32,601 nucleotides of DNA from Streptomyces adelaidensis (GCF_016598475.1 NZ_JAEMUX010000087.1:1-32601), one strand, 5' to 3'. Positions 8,476-18,024 are shown, numbered from the stretch's first letter. Program-made: numbers and translations. The notes: generated by a model not told the origin, from the sequence alone.

Positions 8476-10794
8476 GTGGCACATCAAGTGTCCCTGGAGA
8501 CCCACGATGTGGTCGAGGGCGTCGTCGATCACCTCCTGCACATCAGCTACGACGAGCGCACAGTGCTCCGGCTGACCGCCACGACCGGCGAAGAGGAGAC
8601 CGTCACCGCGCTCGGCAAGGCACTCTTCGGCGTGCGGCCGGGGGAGAGCCTGCGCCTGCACGGCACGTGGACCCAGCACCCTCGCCACGGCAGACAGTTC
8701 ACGGTCGGGCGGTGCGAACGGACCGTGCCCGCGGACGAACGGGCGATTCGCCTCTATCTCGCGTCCGGGATGATCCGCGGCATCGGACCGGTCCTCGCCT
8801 CCGCGATCGTGGACACCTTCGGCGCGCGGACGCTGAAGGTCATCGACGCCGAGCCGAAGCGGCTGCTGGACGTGCACAACATCGGCGAAGTCCGGCTCGG
8901 GCGGATCACGGCTGCCTGGCAGGAGCAGAAGGCCATCGCCGAGATCATGCTGTTCCTGCAGAACCTGGGCATCACCCCAGGCCTCGCGGTGAAGATCTAC
9001 ACCGCCTACGCCGACACCGATGACGATCCGATCGACATCGTGCGCCACACCCCCTACCGGCTGTGCCGGGACGTACACGGTGTCGGATTCCACAACGCCG
9101 ACAGGATCGCGCTCGCCGTGGGTGTACCCAAGCACAGCGACGAACGTCTCCAGGCCGCGCTGCTCCACGAACTCGACCAGGCCGGCATCCAGGGCCACTG
9201 CCACCTACCCGTACGCGTGCTGCTCACCCGCACCCGCCATCTGCTGTCCGACGACGACCCGGCCACCGCAGAGATCCTCGACAACGCGGTCCTGCGCCAC
9301 GCTCTGGAGATGCTGCGCGGGCAGGGCGAACTGGTCACCGAGACACTCCCGCTGCCCGTGATGGACGGCACCGACGCAGCGGCTGACACCGAAATCGCCC
9401 AGCTCGCACGCTGGCACCGCGACGAGACCCAGCTTGCCCGGCACGTACGGCGCCTGCTCGGCTCCTCGCCCGCGCTGGCCGAACTCGCCCCGTGGAGCGA
9501 GCGGTTGACCGCACTCACCACGGGGGAGACGGCCGGGCTGACCGACGAGCAGCACCAGGCGATCCACACCGCGCTGACCCGGCCCCTGTCCGTCCTGACG
9601 GGCGGTCCGGGCTGCGGCAAGACGCACACCCTGCGCACCCTGGTGGAGGTCGCCGACGAAGCCGGCGCCGTCGTCGCACTCGCCGCACCGACCGGGAAGG
9701 CCGCCAAGCGGCTGGAAGAGACCTGCGGACAGACGGCGATGACCGTGCACCGCCTGATCCGCCCGCCCGACGGCGACTCCCTCTTCGACCACGCCGGCGT
9801 ACTGGAGACCGCGGACGTAGTGGTCGTCGACGAGGCATCCATGCTCGACCTCGCGCTGGCCCGCAAGCTGTTCGCCGCCGTCCGCGACGGCTGCCACCTC
9901 CTCTTGGTGGGCGACATCGACCAGCTGCCGAGCGTCGGCCCCGGCCGCGTCCTGCGGGACCTGCTCGATGTCGAGGACATCCCGCGCACCCGGCTCACCA
10001 AGGTCTTCCGCCAGCACGACGACAGCGCCGCGATCGTGACGAACGCCCACCGCATCCTGCACGGCGAACTCCCGCACGACGACCCCAAGGCGTTCTGGAA
10101 CCGGCCCGTCCCCGTCGCCGAGGACATCGCCCAGCGCGTGGTGGACCTGGTCTGCGAGCTCATGCCCACGCACTTCAATACCCGCCCGGAGGACATCCAG
10201 GTCCTGTGCCCGGGCAAGAAGAACATCGCCGGCATGACCGACCTCAACCTGCGCCTCCAACAGCGCCTCAACCCACCCGCGCCCGACAAGCCCCAGCACT
10301 ACCACGGCGGGACGGCCTTCCGGCTCGGCGACCGCGTCCAGCAGATCCGCAACAACCCTCACCGGGGCGAGGTGGGCGTCTTCAACGGCAGCAGCGGCGC
10401 CATCACCGCCCTCGACGCCGAGGCCCACCAGCTCACCGTCACCTTCACCGACGGAGAGACGGCCACCTATCCCTTCACCGACCTGGACGAACTGGTCCAC
10501 GCCTACGCCTTGACCGTCCACCGCTCCCAGGGCAGCGAATACCCGTACGTCATCGTCCCCATGATCAACGCAGCCGGAATGATGCTGCTCCAGCGCAACC
10601 TCCTCTACACCGCCGTCACCCGCGCCCGTCAGGGCATCATGCTCATCGGCCAGAGCGAGGCCGTCGAACGAGCCGTCGCCAACAACCACACACAGCGCCG
10701 CAACACAACCCTGACCCACCGCATCACCGACGCGATGCCCGCCGTCCCGACCCCACGCGGCCAGACGCCCACCGGGCAACTCGCCTGGGGCTGA
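8476..10794 (+). CDS. RecD2-like superfamily 1 DNA helicase
   Basis: GTG 8476 is preferred because GGAG (8463-8466) lies 9 nt upstream; TTG 8461 is the next in-frame alternative. The product is about 772 residues, near the usual RecD2 length. Residues 1-90 look like an OB-type domain. Helix-hairpin-helix elements (IRGIGPVLASAIV, LLDVHNIGEVRLG, VHGVGFHNADRIA) span about 95-220. The ATPase core has Walker A GGPGCGKT near 375, VVVVDEAS near 450, GDIDQLPSVGPG, FRQ near 510, and C-terminal motifs TVHRSQGSEY near 677 and YTAVTRAR near 712. RecD2 proteins unwind DNA 5'-3' outside RecBCD, and no recB or recC is nearby. It stands alone on the plus strand. Its presence on an accessory cassette suggests a role in defence or element maintenance, though a general repair role is possible. 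Confidence 0.9.
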   Translation: MAHQVSLETHDVVEGVVDHLLHISYDERTVLRLTATTGEEETVTALGKALFGVRPGESLRLHGTWTQHPRHGRQFTVGRCERTVPADERAIRLYLASGMIRGIGPVLASAIVDTFGARTLKVIDAEPKRLLDVHNIGEVRLGRITAAWQEQKAIAEIMLFLQNLGITPGLAVKIYTAYADTDDDPIDIVRHTPYRLCRDVHGVGFHNADRIALAVGVPKHSDERLQAALLHELDQAGIQGHCHLPVRVLLTRTRHLLSDDDPATAEILDNAVLRHALEMLRGQGELVTETLPLPVMDGTDAAADTEIAQLARWHRDETQLARHVRRLLGSSPALAELAPWSERLTALTTGETAGLTDEQHQAIHTALTRPLSVLTGGPGCGKTHTLRTLVEVADEAGAVVALAAPTGKAAKRLEETCGQTAMTVHRLIRPPDGDSLFDHAGVLETADVVVVDEASMLDLALARKLFAAVRDGCHLLLVGDIDQLPSVGPGRVLRDLLDVEDIPRTRLTKVFRQHDDSAAIVTNAHRILHGELPHDDPKAFWNRPVPVAEDIAQRVVDLVCELMPTHFNTRPEDIQVLCPGKKNIAGMTDLNLRLQQRLNPPAPDKPQHYHGGTAFRLGDRVQQIRNNPHRGEVGVFNGSSGAITALDAEAHQLTVTFTDGETATYPFTDLDELVHAYALTVHRSQGSEYPYVIVPMINAAGMMLLQRNLLYTAVTRARQGIMLIGQSEAVERAVANNHTQRRNTTLTHRITDAMPAVPTPRGQTPTGQLAWG

Positions 10795-10853
10795 GGGCGC
10801 CACCGGACTGGACGAGATGGTCCGCTGCTTCGTCAAAGCCTGAAGCAAGAGCG

Positions 10854-10877
10854 GGGACTCACGGACGCCGGAGTCCC
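10854..10877 (+). terminator. Possible terminator after the RecD2-like gene
   Basis: GGGACTC (10854-10860) and GAGTCCC (10871-10877) form a 7-bp stem with a 10-nt loop, 60 nt past the stop codon. No U-tract follows, which is common in Streptomyces. Confidence 0.4.
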
Positions 10878-11224
10878 AGGCATGCAGGCAGGGCCCGGGG
10901 CGCATGCGCTGCTGCTGCAGTCTGGCCACTGGCAGCCCGGCACAACTCGCTCACCGCAGCCGCGCAGGAGGAACGATCGTTCACTGCGGCCTGCCGCTTG
11001 GACGGGTGAGGTTTCCGGCAAGGGCAAGGCCAGGCGCAGCGGCACGACCGATCATGATGCCGTTCGCGGCCTGCGCAGGTGAAGACAACAGGGTGGCCGG
11101 CAGGCGCATAAGAGATGGCCGATCAAGGCCGTGACCTGATGGATGATGTATCGGCACCCGCAGTCTTCGTCAGTGCGTTCCGGGTTGGGACGGCCCGACC
11201 GCTCGGGCGGGGCGCGGTGCGCGG
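10878..11224. other. Intergenic stretch between convergent genes
   Basis: No gene, RNA or repeat is recognisable here. The genes on either side end towards it, so it should hold only termination signals. Confidence 0.4.
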
Positions 11225-13336
11225 TTACCACGGCTGGTCCTGGGTCAGTTTCAACAGGCGCTGCAGGTGCGTGCCAGCCTTGCGCAGGTCGGCTTCGGGG
11301 ACCTGCCACAGCCGTGCCGCGTCGCCGTAACCGCCCCCGCCGACGCCACTCCAGTAGCAGGCAGACCGCTCGGCGGCGGCAGCGAGAATCGCTGCCGGGT
11401 AACGCTCCCGCAATACCCGCGAGTCGGTCAGCCGCCACCAGGAGGCCAGGGCCCGCGCGGCCAGGTGCACCCCGTGCCGGGCAGGGGTGCGCTGCCACAG
11501 CAGGCGGGCGACCGGGTCCAGCTCGGCACCGGTGCGCGGGAGGCGGGTGCCCGGCTCGGTACCACCTGTGCGGTAGCGCGCCATCATGGTGCTGGCGTTC
11601 ATCGCGTAGGGGCTCTGATGGGGCAGGACCTCGGCGATCAGCCGGTCGGGCCCAAGAGACCAGCGCAGCAGGTAGTCATGGTGTCCCCGGTCGGTGCGGA
11701 CCTCGCCTCCGGCACCGTCCCAGCCGCGTCGTCCCTCGGCGGGGAAGACCACGGCGCTGCAGGACTCCACCCGCTCCTGGGGGGCGACGCCGATCCCGTA
11801 GAGCGGCCCGGCCGCGCCGTACAGCCGCAGCAGGGCGGCGGCGGGCGAGTCCGGGGCGCACAGCCGCTCCAGCTTGCGGCGGTCACCGCCTGCGGCGTGC
11901 TCCCAGAAGGTGAAGGCGCGCTTGTGGAGGGTCTGGGGATCGACAGATCGGCGCTGCGGCGGGGACGGGGCATGGCCGGGTGTGGCGGGGCGGGAGCCGG
12001 GGCGGGAGGATGCGGCGCGTGTGCCGGACGCCTCGGCGATGCGCCCGGCCTTCGCTCGACCCCCGCTCCGCGGCGCGGCTCCGCCTGCGGCCTCGGCGTT
12101 CCGTGCGGCCGACGGCCCCACAGCGGCGGTGGCGCCCGCACGCATTGGTGCCACCGCGCCTTCCGCGGATGCGGCAGCGTGCGCGGCGGCGCCGTCGCGG
12201 GGCGGCGGTACGGACTCCGGGGACGGAGGCGGGGTGGGGCGCTTGGGGGCCAGGCATCGGGCGCAGCCCAGGTGGGTCTTGGCCGCGACCAGCTGGGCAC
12301 CGCTGTGGGCGCAGGCCGGGCAGCGCAGTGGGGCGAACTCTCCGGCGGGCAGCAGCCAGTCCAGGTCCAGCGGGTAGCGCCGCTCGCCCCTGCGGACGTC
12401 CAGCGCGAGGCGCAGTACCGGGACTCTCAGCAGGTGCAACCGGTAGGGAGTGAGCGTGTGGCGGGCACGGTATTTTTCGGCGATCTCGGCCAGGCGGCGG
12501 GCGCGCTCCTCGCGGGTGCTCTCGATACGGGCGCGCAGCAACGCCGCACGGTCCTCGGGCGCGGTGGCGGCACGGCGCTCCAAGGAGTCCACGGCGGCGG
12601 CGTAGTACTCCTCGGCGCGGGCGCGCTCCTTGGCGTACGCGTCGCCGATCTGCCCGGCCAGCCCATCACGGCGCAGCACGGCGGCGGCCTCCAGCATCCG
12701 GTGGGCCTCGGCGAGGGCCGCGGACAGGTCCGGCCGGCTGGTGGAGGCGTAGTCCACGGCGACGGCGAGCCCGGCCGGCAGCGCGGCCTGGGCACGGGGG
12801 TCGTGCCCGGTGCGGGCGAGGCGCTCGCTGACCCCCGCCGGCACCCGCAGGCGGCTGGGTACGTCGACGAACACCTCGGCCTGCTCCTGGAAGTGGTCCT
12901 CCGCGGAGAGCTCGTAGCCCACCAGGGCGCCTACGCGCAGCACCGGCCGCAGGGCCCGCTCGGGCGTGGCGTCGGCGCGCGGATCCAGGCGGCCGTGGTC
13001 GACCGGGAGATGCTCTCGGGCCTTGGACAGCAAGGTGGCGGCATCGGGCGGCACGGAGCGCGGCGCGGCCAGGGTGAGGGTGCCGGTGTCGCCCGCGGCC
13101 AGAACGCTCTCGGCGGCCTTGGCGACCACCGGGTGTCCGGTCACCAGCAGCAGGACGCCGTCTTCGCGGGCGACATCGGGGTCGGCGGTGACCGCGGTCT
13201 CCTCGGACAGCTCCAGCTCGCTCGCCAGGGCCGTGGGCAGGAGTGCCAGGGCGGTGTCCCCGGCGTCCTCGCACAGCCCGCCGCGGTGCTCGACCCAGTC
13301 CAGCCAGAAGGCCAGCCCGGCCTCCTTGCGGATCAC
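11225..13336 (-). CDS. Uncharacterised protein with zinc ribbon, coupled to a SNF2-like helicase
   Basis: GTG 13336 overlaps the stop of the helicase gene (GTGA), a sign of translational coupling. The product is 703 residues. The N-terminal half is alpha-helical, and residues about 215-310 contain long charged, Arg/Glu/Ala-rich helices (AKERARAEEYYAAAVDSLERR) likely to form a coiled coil. A zinc ribbon of the form CxxC-x15-CxxC lies near 334-357. A Pro/Ala-rich linker follows to about 470, then a globular C-terminal domain rich in Trp and Arg (FTFWEHAAGGDRRKLERL; WRLTDSRVLRERYP). I do not recognise the family. Coupling to a helicase suggests a complex in which this protein supplies substrate recognition or scaffolding; that is inference. 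Confidence 0.75.
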   Translation of the reverse strand: MIRKEAGLAFWLDWVEHRGGLCEDAGDTALALLPTALASELELSEETAVTADPDVAREDGVLLLVTGHPVVAKAAESVLAAGDTGTLTLAAPRSVPPDAATLLSKAREHLPVDHGRLDPRADATPERALRPVLRVGALVGYELSAEDHFQEQAEVFVDVPSRLRVPAGVSERLARTGHDPRAQAALPAGLAVAVDYASTSRPDLSAALAEAHRMLEAAAVLRRDGLAGQIGDAYAKERARAEEYYAAAVDSLERRAATAPEDRAALLRARIESTREERARRLAEIAEKYRARHTLTPYRLHLLRVPVLRLALDVRRGERRYPLDLDWLLPAGEFAPLRCPACAHSGAQLVAAKTHLGCARCLAPKRPTPPPSPESVPPPRDGAAAHAAASAEGAVAPMRAGATAAVGPSAARNAEAAGGAAPRSGGRAKAGRIAEASGTRAASSRPGSRPATPGHAPSPPQRRSVDPQTLHKRAFTFWEHAAGGDRRKLERLCAPDSPAAALLRLYGAAGPLYGIGVAPQERVESCSAVVFPAEGRRGWDGAGGEVRTDRGHHDYLLRWSLGPDRLIAEVLPHQSPYAMNASTMMARYRTGGTEPGTRLPRTGAELDPVARLLWQRTPARHGVHLAARALASWWRLTDSRVLRERYPAAILAAAAERSACYWSGVGGGGYGDAARLWQVPEADLRKAGTHLQRLLKLTQDQPW

Positions 13337-15078
13337 CGGCCCGCCTCCCGCTCGTCATCGCCGCCGACCAATGCGTCGACCGCGCCGCGGCTGTCCAGGT
13401 AGTCCGTGCGGGCACTCACCAGCCGCTCGCCCAGCCGCTCCAGGCGTTCCTCGAACTCCGCGTCGTCCCCCGCGGTGGCGAAGGCGTCGAAGACGGAGGC
13501 CTCGAAGTCGAAGTCCTCGTCCACCCGCCCCAGGATCATGTCGAGCTCGCCGACGACCAGCTCAAACAGATTGATCTTGGATTCGAGGACGTGCAGGATC
13601 CGCTGCTCGATGGTGCCCCGGGCGACCAGATTGGTCAGCACCACGTCGTGCTCCTGCCCCACCCGGTGCAGTCGGCCCAGACGCTGCTCGATCTGCATGG
13701 GGTTCCACGGCAGGTCCACGTTGGCCATCACATGGCAGAACTGCAGATTGCGGCCCTCTCCGGCGGACTCGGTGGACAGCAGCACCGGCGCAGAATCGCG
13801 GAAGGCCGCCACCGCCGCTTCCTTGTCCCGGCGCGAGAGGCTGCCGTGGTAGACCGCCGCCTGGATGCCCTCGCGCTCCAGCCGCGCGGCGAGCGCGTTC
13901 AGGGTCTGCCGGAAGGCGGTGAACACCAACACCTTCTCCCCCTGTCCGTTGTGCCGGCGCAGCCGCTCCAGCAGCAGCTCCGCCTTGGTGGATCCCTCGA
14001 TCTCCCGGGCCAGCGCCGCCAGGTCCGGCCAGCCCGCCTTGGCCAGGGTCGGCGCGGCAGCCTGCGGGCTCGACCCCGCCAGCCGGGTCAGACCCCGCAG
14101 GGTCAGCAGCCGGGCCGAGGACGCGCCCTTGGCCTCCGCCCTGATCCTGGCCGCGATCCCCGCATACAGCTCCGCCTCCTCCTGCGAGGGCGTCACCAGC
14201 ACCGTCTCGGCCAGCCGCTGCGGCAGCAGCACCTCGACCTCGCTGCGCCGGTGCCGGACCATCACCTCACGGGTACGGGCCCGCAGCTGGTCCAGGTTGC
14301 GTGGCGCCGAAGGATCCGTCCCGGCTCCGACGTGCCGCTGGCGGAACTGCGCAGGGGTACCCAGCAATCCGGGCGCGACCAGGCTCACGAGCTCGTACAG
14401 GTCCTGCAACCGGTTCTCCACCGGAGTCGCGGTGAGCAGCAGCAGATAGCGGGCACGCAAGGCCCGGGCGAGCTTCCCCGAGGCGCTGCGCGGATTGCGC
14501 AACCGGTGCGCCTCGTCAGCCACCACCACATCCCAGTGCCCCTCGGTCAGCCGGGACTTGAGCGGCTCCCGGCGCGCGGCGGCGATCGAGGCGAGCACCA
14601 CCGGCCGCTCCGCGTCCGCCTCCTCCCAGCCCTGGCCCCGGGCGATCACCGTCGGCAGGCCGAACTTGCGCTCCAGTTCCTCGCGCCACTGCTCCACCAG
14701 CCCGGCCGGGGTGAGCACCAGCGTCCGATCCGCCAACCCGCGCATCCGCAGCTCGGACAGAACCAGACCCGCCTCGATGGTCTTACCCAGCCCCACCTCG
14801 TCCGCGAGGATCGCCCGGCCGCGCATCCGCCGCAGCACCGTCTGAGCGGTCTGCATCTGGTACCCGAACGGCGCGAAGGACAGCTGCGGCAGCGACAGGA
14901 AGGAGTCGAAACCAGGCCTGCGCCACACCTCCACCGCCGCATCCACCAGCACCGAGGTGACCGGATCCACCGGAGCCGCACCCAGCCGGCCCAACAGCAC
15001 CGCGAACGCGTCAGGCAGCCCTTCGGGCCGCGGAGCCGAGCCGTCATCTGTGGGAGGGCGAATGGTGACGGTACTCAA
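13333..15078 (-). CDS. SNF2/RapA-family DEAH helicase
   Basis: TTG 15078 (codons for LSTVTIRPP) has GAGG a few bases upstream and is preferred; ATG 15156 is an in-frame alternative with a weak ribosome binding site. The product is about 581 residues. It contains Walker A DEVGLGKT near 91-98, LVLTPAGLVEQW, the DEAH box (ADEAHRLRN) near 188, LLLTATPVENR, and the C-terminal helicase lobe with KVLVFTAFRQT, AAVYHGS, STESAGEGRNLQ and motif VI QRLGRLHRVGQ. This is the RapA/HepA type, an ATP-driven translocase on double-stranded DNA. SNF2 helicases are core parts of several phage defence systems, DISARM among them, but no methylase, DUF1998 or PLD gene is here. The zinc-ribbon gene is coupled directly downstream, and a divergent gene starts 172 nt upstream. 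Confidence 0.9.
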   Translation of the reverse strand: MSTVTIRPPTDDGSAPRPEGLPDAFAVLLGRLGAAPVDPVTSVLVDAAVEVWRRPGFDSFLSLPQLSFAPFGYQMQTAQTVLRRMRGRAILADEVGLGKTIEAGLVLSELRMRGLADRTLVLTPAGLVEQWREELERKFGLPTVIARGQGWEEADAERPVVLASIAAARREPLKSRLTEGHWDVVVADEAHRLRNPRSASGKLARALRARYLLLLTATPVENRLQDLYELVSLVAPGLLGTPAQFRQRHVGAGTDPSAPRNLDQLRARTREVMVRHRRSEVEVLLPQRLAETVLVTPSQEEAELYAGIAARIRAEAKGASSARLLTLRGLTRLAGSSPQAAAPTLAKAGWPDLAALAREIEGSTKAELLLERLRRHNGQGEKVLVFTAFRQTLNALAARLEREGIQAAVYHGSLSRRDKEAAVAAFRDSAPVLLSTESAGEGRNLQFCHVMANVDLPWNPMQIEQRLGRLHRVGQEHDVVLTNLVARGTIEQRILHVLESKINLFELVVGELDMILGRVDEDFDFEASVFDAFATAGDDAEFEERLERLGERLVSARTDYLDSRGAVDALVGGDDEREAGR

Positions 15079-15236
15079 GCGACCTCGCTCGGGGAGCAGT
15101 GGAACGGATGGGAACGGGCACGCTCCGTCACCCGCGGACCAGCCTACCGACGGCATCGCCGGGACCGTAACCGTGGATGGGCCCCGAACAAGGGATCACA
15201 TCCAGGTCCCGCGAGATGAGCCGCAGCGCCTGTCGG

Positions 15237-15242
15237 TAGTCT
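15237..15242 (+). promoter_or_regulatory. Possible -10 element for a leaderless transcript
   Basis: TAGTCT ends 8 nt before GTG 15251, and no Shine-Dalgarno sequence precedes that start. This matches the leaderless arrangement common in Streptomyces. No convincing -35 box is seen. Confidence 0.35.
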
Positions 15243-15250
15243 GCACGGCC

Positions 15251-16420
15251 GTGAGCGAGTACCAGTACTACGAGTTCCAGGCCGTCGACCGGCCGTTGAC
15301 CAAGGACGAGCTCGAAGGGGTGCGGGCGCTGTCGAGCCGGGCCCGGATCAGCGCGACGCACTTCGTCAACGAGTACCACTACGGCAACTTCCGCGGCGAT
15401 GAGCGCAAACTGATGGAGCAGATGTACGACGCCCATCTGTACTTCGCCAACTGGGGCTCGCGGCGTCTGCTGCTGCGCCTGCCCACCACGCTGCTGCCCG
15501 CCCGCAGCGCCGAACCGTACTGCGCGGAAGACACCTTGACCTGCTGGACCAGGAAAGGGCACCTGCTGCTCGACTTCTCCTACGAGGCCGAGGACGGCGG
15601 CGAGTGGGACTTCGAGACCTCCTTCACCCTCGCCTCCTTCACCCCCCTGCGTACCGAACTCGCCGCAGGCGACCTGCGCCCCCTCTATCTGGCCTGGCTC
15701 TCCGCGCTCACCCGCTGGGAGCTGCAGGAGGACGTCGACGAGGACGAGTACACCTCCACCGTCGAGCCGCCTGTACCCGCCGGCCTTGCCCGACTCACCG
15801 GCCCGCAGCAGGCCTTGGCGGACTTCCTTCACGTCGACCCGCATCTGCTCACCGCGGCTGCCCGCGCCAGCGGTGCCGCCCCTTCCCAGGCGATCGACAA
15901 GGACGCGCTCGCCGCCTGGATCCGCGCCCTGCCACCACGCGAGAAGGACACCCTGCTGCTGGACGCAGCCCTGGACACCGCCCCGCAACCGGGCCCCACT
16001 CTGCTGGCCCGCCACCGCGCCGCGTCCCGTGGTACAGCCGAACCGTCCACCGCTGCCCGGCGCCGCTCAGCCGCGGAGCTCCTCGACGCCGCCCACGAGG
16101 TGCGCAGCGAGCACACCCGGCAGCAAGAGCAGGCCCGAGCCCAGGCCCGCCGAGCCGAACAGCGGGCTCACGAGAGCCACCTGGACCGCCTGGCCGAGAA
16201 CACCCAGCAAGCCTGGCAGGACATCGCCCACCTGATCGAGCAGAAGCAGCCCGGCCCCTATGACGCCGCCGTCACCCTCCTGAAGGACCTCCGCGAGGTC
16301 CACGACCGGGCGGGCACCCCCGAGGAGTTCGCCCGGCGCCTGCACGACCTGCGCGAACAGCACCGCGGCAAGCCCTCGCTGATGCGGCGCTTCACCGACG
16401 CCGGCCTGACAGCCCGCTGA
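15251..16420 (+). CDS. Uncharacterised protein divergent from the SNF2-like helicase
   Basis: The start is placed at GTG 15251 (VSEYQYYEFQAVDRPLT) because conserved-looking protein begins there; the upstream extension is low-complexity and overlaps the helicase gene. The product is 389 residues. The N-terminal 200 residues carry YQYYEFQAVDRPLT, ATHFVNEYHYGNFRGD and YFANWGSRRLLLRLP, a pattern I recall from a widespread family of unknown function found beside helicases. The C-terminal half (about 270-360) is a long Arg/Glu/Gln-rich coiled coil. There is no membrane segment and no nuclease motif that I can identify. The divergent layout suggests shared control with the helicase operon. It ends 7 nt from the stop of the next, convergent gene. 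Confidence 0.8.
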   Translation: MSEYQYYEFQAVDRPLTKDELEGVRALSSRARISATHFVNEYHYGNFRGDERKLMEQMYDAHLYFANWGSRRLLLRLPTTLLPARSAEPYCAEDTLTCWTRKGHLLLDFSYEAEDGGEWDFETSFTLASFTPLRTELAAGDLRPLYLAWLSALTRWELQEDVDEDEYTSTVEPPVPAGLARLTGPQQALADFLHVDPHLLTAAARASGAAPSQAIDKDALAAWIRALPPREKDTLLLDAALDTAPQPGPTLLARHRAASRGTAEPSTAARRRSAAELLDAAHEVRSEHTRQQEQARAQARRAEQRAHESHLDRLAENTQQAWQDIAHLIEQKQPGPYDAAVTLLKDLREVHDRAGTPEEFARRLHDLREQHRGKPSLMRRFTDAGLTAR

Positions 16421-16427
16421 GGCGCGC

Positions 16428-17678
16428 TCAGATGTGGTCGCGTGGCCCCTCGGCCAGGAGGCGGAGCGCGGCGAGGGCGGCCGAGCGGCCAGTGGCGGAC
16501 AGGGAGATCAGGGCGTCGACGGACCGTTCCGGTTCGAGGTAGCCGAGTTCGCGACCGGTGTGCCAGAACCTCCACAGCAGCCGCTCGGTGTCCTTCGCCT
16601 CCATCGCGGTGCCGTCGCCGTGGGTGAAGCCCGCCGCAAGCACCGGATGTACGGCATCGCGCAGGTCCTCGCGGGGCCGGGGCTCCGCCCACAGCGCGCC
16701 CAGGGCGGACTCGGCCACCTGCCGCTCAGCCGCGGTGGTGCCGAGCCAGGCCAGCGCGGCCGTGTGCTGGCGCAGCCGGTGGTCCGTCAGCTGGGCGCGG
16801 CCGACAGGCGAGAGCTTGAGCGTACGGTGGCGCTTGGTCACCAGCCGGTGGGTGCGAGCGAGTTCATGCAGGTCGGCCAGCTGGAACAGGTCCGCCTCCG
16901 AGCGCGGCCCCTTGCCGATCGGGTACCAGTGCGGGTAGCGGGCGAACGCGGCAGCCACCAGTTCCCGCGGCAGGTAGCCGGCCTGTGTCAGGGTGACGCC
17001 GTCACCGATCTGCTCCAGCAGCCACCGCAGCGGCTCAGCCGTGTCCACCGGTGCCGCGGCCGACCACTCCAGGGCAGGCAGGACGGCAGCGAGCAAAGCT
17101 CGGCGCTCAGTCGGGGGAGCCGCGGCCCACAACTCTCGCCGTTCGCGGCGGATGGCCTCCAGTGGGGCGCGGCCCTCGAACACGGGCTGCGCAGTGGCGA
17201 GCCAGTGCTGGACGAACCGTCGGCGCGCGGCCGGAAACGTACGCGCGTCCGGGTCGAGCTCGCCCTCGTCCAGCGCCTTCTCCAGTCGATCTTCGAGGTT
17301 GGCCCGGGCCAGCGCTTCCTGGATGCCCTTGACCTGCCCCCAGCTCAGGTCGGGTACGTCCGGCGGGGTCGTGAGCGAGGCGGCCGCGGCCTTGCGGTAA
17401 GCCGCGAAGCCCGCCTCCTCGGAGCGCTGCCAGTCCTCCAGCACCTGGGCGGTGGTCGCGCTCGTGCACACCGCAGCGGCCCGCACTCGGCCGACTCCGG
17501 TCAGCAGGTCGGCCAGGACGGCGACAGCCCGCCGCTGCTCACACGCGTTCGCGTCCCACTTGCGGGGCAGCTCGTACCAGCAGAAGCGTTCGACCTCGGC
17601 AGCCGAGAGTGTGACGATCGGGTCACCGTCGGGCGCCAGCCAACCCAGCAGGCGCTGTGCCATCGCCTCGTCCGCCAC
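16428..17678 (-). CDS. Uncharacterised protein resembling the C-terminal region of pRiA4b ORF-3-like actinobacterial proteins
   Basis: GGAGG at 17690-17694 serves GTG 17678 (11 nt) or TTG 17681 (8 nt) better than GTG 17690, which it touches. The product is about 416 residues and helical. A winged-helix-like segment, TLTQAGYLPRELVAAAF followed by ADLFQLADLHELARTHRLV and LKLSPVGRAQLTD, lies near 230-310; it resembles the C-terminal region of actinobacterial pRiA4b ORF-3-type proteins. The first half has Trp-rich helices (WYELPRKWDANACEQRR). No catalytic motif is seen. It lies between the helicase group and boundary block 2, so it is probably the fourth member of the same cargo, perhaps as a DNA-binding or regulatory protein. 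Confidence 0.7.
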   Translation of the reverse strand: MADEAMAQRLLGWLAPDGDPIVTLSAAEVERFCWYELPRKWDANACEQRRAVAVLADLLTGVGRVRAAAVCTSATTAQVLEDWQRSEEAGFAAYRKAAAASLTTPPDVPDLSWGQVKGIQEALARANLEDRLEKALDEGELDPDARTFPAARRRFVQHWLATAQPVFEGRAPLEAIRRERRELWAAAPPTERRALLAAVLPALEWSAAAPVDTAEPLRWLLEQIGDGVTLTQAGYLPRELVAAAFARYPHWYPIGKGPRSEADLFQLADLHELARTHRLVTKRHRTLKLSPVGRAQLTDHRLRQHTAALAWLGTTAAERQVAESALGALWAEPRPREDLRDAVHPVLAAGFTHGDGTAMEAKDTERLLWRFWHTGRELGYLEPERSVDALISLSATGRSAALAALRLLAEGPRDHI

Positions 17679-17921
17679 CAACGCCGTCACCTCCGCCGCA
17701 CTCCGGCCTACCTGCCGATCCTCCCACGGACGGGGGTCCCCTCCGTGGGCGACGCTGCGGCGGGAACCTCACCAGTGACGTCGCCCCTCGGCAGCCAGGG
17801 TTTCCCCCAGCCTGTCGGAACAGCACAAGCCCTATGCCGCCGACCACCCTTCCCAAGGCACCGGAAACCCTCGCCTCCCCCAGAAGCGGCGAGGCGATTC
17901 TCACGAGCCGTCATGCACGCT

Positions 17922-17943
17922 TGTCCACCGACTGTCCACCGGG
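17922..17943 (+). repeat. Left arm repeats, block 2: two 11-bp units
   Basis: TGTCCACCGAC (17922-17932) and TGTCCACCGGG (17933-17943). The distance to the tRNA fragment is 204 bp. Confidence 0.7.
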
Positions 17944-18024
17944 GCGTTTGCCTGCATGGCCAACCGAAGGGCTCAATGCACCAAAACCGCTGTTCAGAGC
18001 CTTGTCACGGGCTCGCTGGCAACA

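Noticed and set aside
11267..15219. Plus-strand frames of 711 and 658 residues opposite the helicase operon
   Set aside because: Shadow frames; the minus strand holds complete helicase motifs and a zinc ribbon.
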